Assembly (NCBI RefSeq): GCF_000378405.1
Contig: NZ_KB899637.1
Coordinates: forward strand, 31,851 to 95,850
Direction: 5' to 3'
Source of the DNA: Succinimonas amylolytica DSM 2873
Lineage (GTDB): Bacteria; Pseudomonadota; Gammaproteobacteria; Enterobacterales; Succinivibrionaceae
DNA: 64,000 bases
Shown here: positions 63,595 to 64,000 of the stretch, in pieces
Layout: every line of letters starts with the position of its first letter
How positions within the stretch are numbered: the stretch's first letter is position 1
The notes under the pieces: generated by a model
Seen by the model: only the letters and a program-made list of their open reading frames with translations
Databases searched by the model: none
What the model was told of the DNA's origin: nothing
Position numbers and translations under genes: made by a program

Positions 63595-63609
63595 ATACAA
63601 ATCGACTTT

Positions 63610-63685
<76 letters not shown>

Positions 63686-63715
63686 AAAGTCTGGGATGTG
63701 AAGTGCGCCGCACGG

Positions 63716-63791
63716 TGGTGGGTCGTGACGGATTCGAACCGTCGACCAACGGATTAAAAGTCCGCTGCTCTACCGACTGAGCTAACGACCC
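63716..63791 (-). tRNA. tRNA-Lys (anticodon UUU)
   Basis: Minus strand, first gene of the tRNA operon. Acceptor stem GGGTCGT / ACGACCC, anticodon loop CTTTTAA (anticodon TTT), encoded CCA. Confidence 0.97.
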
Positions 63792-63828
63792 GCGGTAACC
63801 CGTTGTGCTTCGTGCTTCAACGGTGCTT

Positions 63829-63856
63829 ATGATACCCGATTTTTTTTATTATGCAA
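63829..63856 (-). promoter_or_regulatory. promoter of the Lys-Lys-Val-Val tRNA operon
   Basis: On the minus strand TTGCAT, 16 bases, then TATCAT, in an AT-rich stretch about 38 bases before the first tRNA. Confidence 0.7.
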
Positions 63857-63961
63857 GATTTATTTAAAAAAAACTTAAAATCCGAGCGGTAGCGGTGCTT
63901 TTTTAATCAAATTGCTGAATAATTAAACAGTTTTTAGGCTCGGATTCGCGGTTTTCAGAGT

Positions 63962-64000
63962 TTATTCTGTACTTTCGGGCGCTGCCTTATCTTCTGTACG
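63962..64000 (-). CDS. C-terminal end of an unidentified gene (cut by window edge)
   Basis: Minus strand: the frame entering from the right edge encodes RTEDKAAPESTE before TAA. An acidic, Ala/Pro-containing tail of a larger protein is likely. Too short to identify; it could be a chance frame. Confidence 0.4.
   Translation of the reverse strand, partial: RTEDKAAPESTE

Overview
The window looks like a gammaproteobacterial chromosome segment. The apt-dnaX-ybaB-recR-htpG-adk core, a sap ABC transporter operon, ycjX-ycjF, the cmoA/cmoB/cmoM tRNA-modification genes, suhB, pgm, glgP, a FocA-type formate channel, Dam and a textbook FNR box all fit a facultative or strict anaerobe. By inference it belongs to or near the Aeromonadales/Succinivibrionaceae. 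No 16S gene or other decisive marker is present, so the family assignment is a guess.

Layout. 0.4-9.4 kb: apt, an exported protein of unknown function, dnaX (split into two frames at an A10 run), ybaB, recR, a DUF2157 membrane protein, and htpG behind a sigma-32 promoter. 9.7-12.6 kb: a His-rich exported protein and two tandem paralogous exported proteins. 12.8-16.7 kb: focA, adk and an exbB-exbD-tonB operon. 16.9-22.7 kb: sapABCDF on the minus strand, with unusual ATPase active sites and a repeat-tailed SapA. 23.0-23.15 kb: a candidate CsrB/RsmZ-type small RNA on the minus strand. 23.5-33.2 kb: ycjXF, an MFS drug exporter, an outer-membrane barrel, dam, an alanine/sodium symporter and an exported GH3 glycosidase. 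33.2-36.8 kb: an accessory operon of two paralogous large proteins plus a CesT-type secretion chaperone. 37.1-38.8 kb: a membrane-anchored toxin-like domain and a pair of small paralogues. 38.8-46.3 kb: an ATP-grasp ligase/transglutaminase-7TM/aspartic-protease trio, cmoB, cmoA, a DnaT-like gene, a small lipoprotein and cmoM. 46.6-52.6 kb: an 1848-residue protein followed by a two-piece small chaperone. 52.7-64 kb: a DUF2057 protein, an OLD/YbjD-type nuclease, suhB, a UPF0149 protein, pgm, glgP (FNR and CRP sites, histone-like N-terminal tail), four tRNA genes and the edge of another gene.

The most notable content is two separate loci that look like type III secretion cargo operons. Each has large proteins without signal peptides next to a small acidic CesT/DspF-like chaperone. 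No secretion apparatus gene is in the window, so export is an inference. The 1848-residue protein resembles the AvrE/DspE class in size, gene order and predicted beta-rich C-terminal third, but I do not see a definite sequence match.

Regulation that can be read directly: a sigma-32 promoter on htpG, a class II FNR promoter and a CRP site on glgP, a candidate CsrA-titrating RNA, and several perfect palindromes upstream of accessory genes. A Csr system would plausibly connect glycogen use (glgP, pgm) with the accessory secreted proteins, but this is only a hypothesis.
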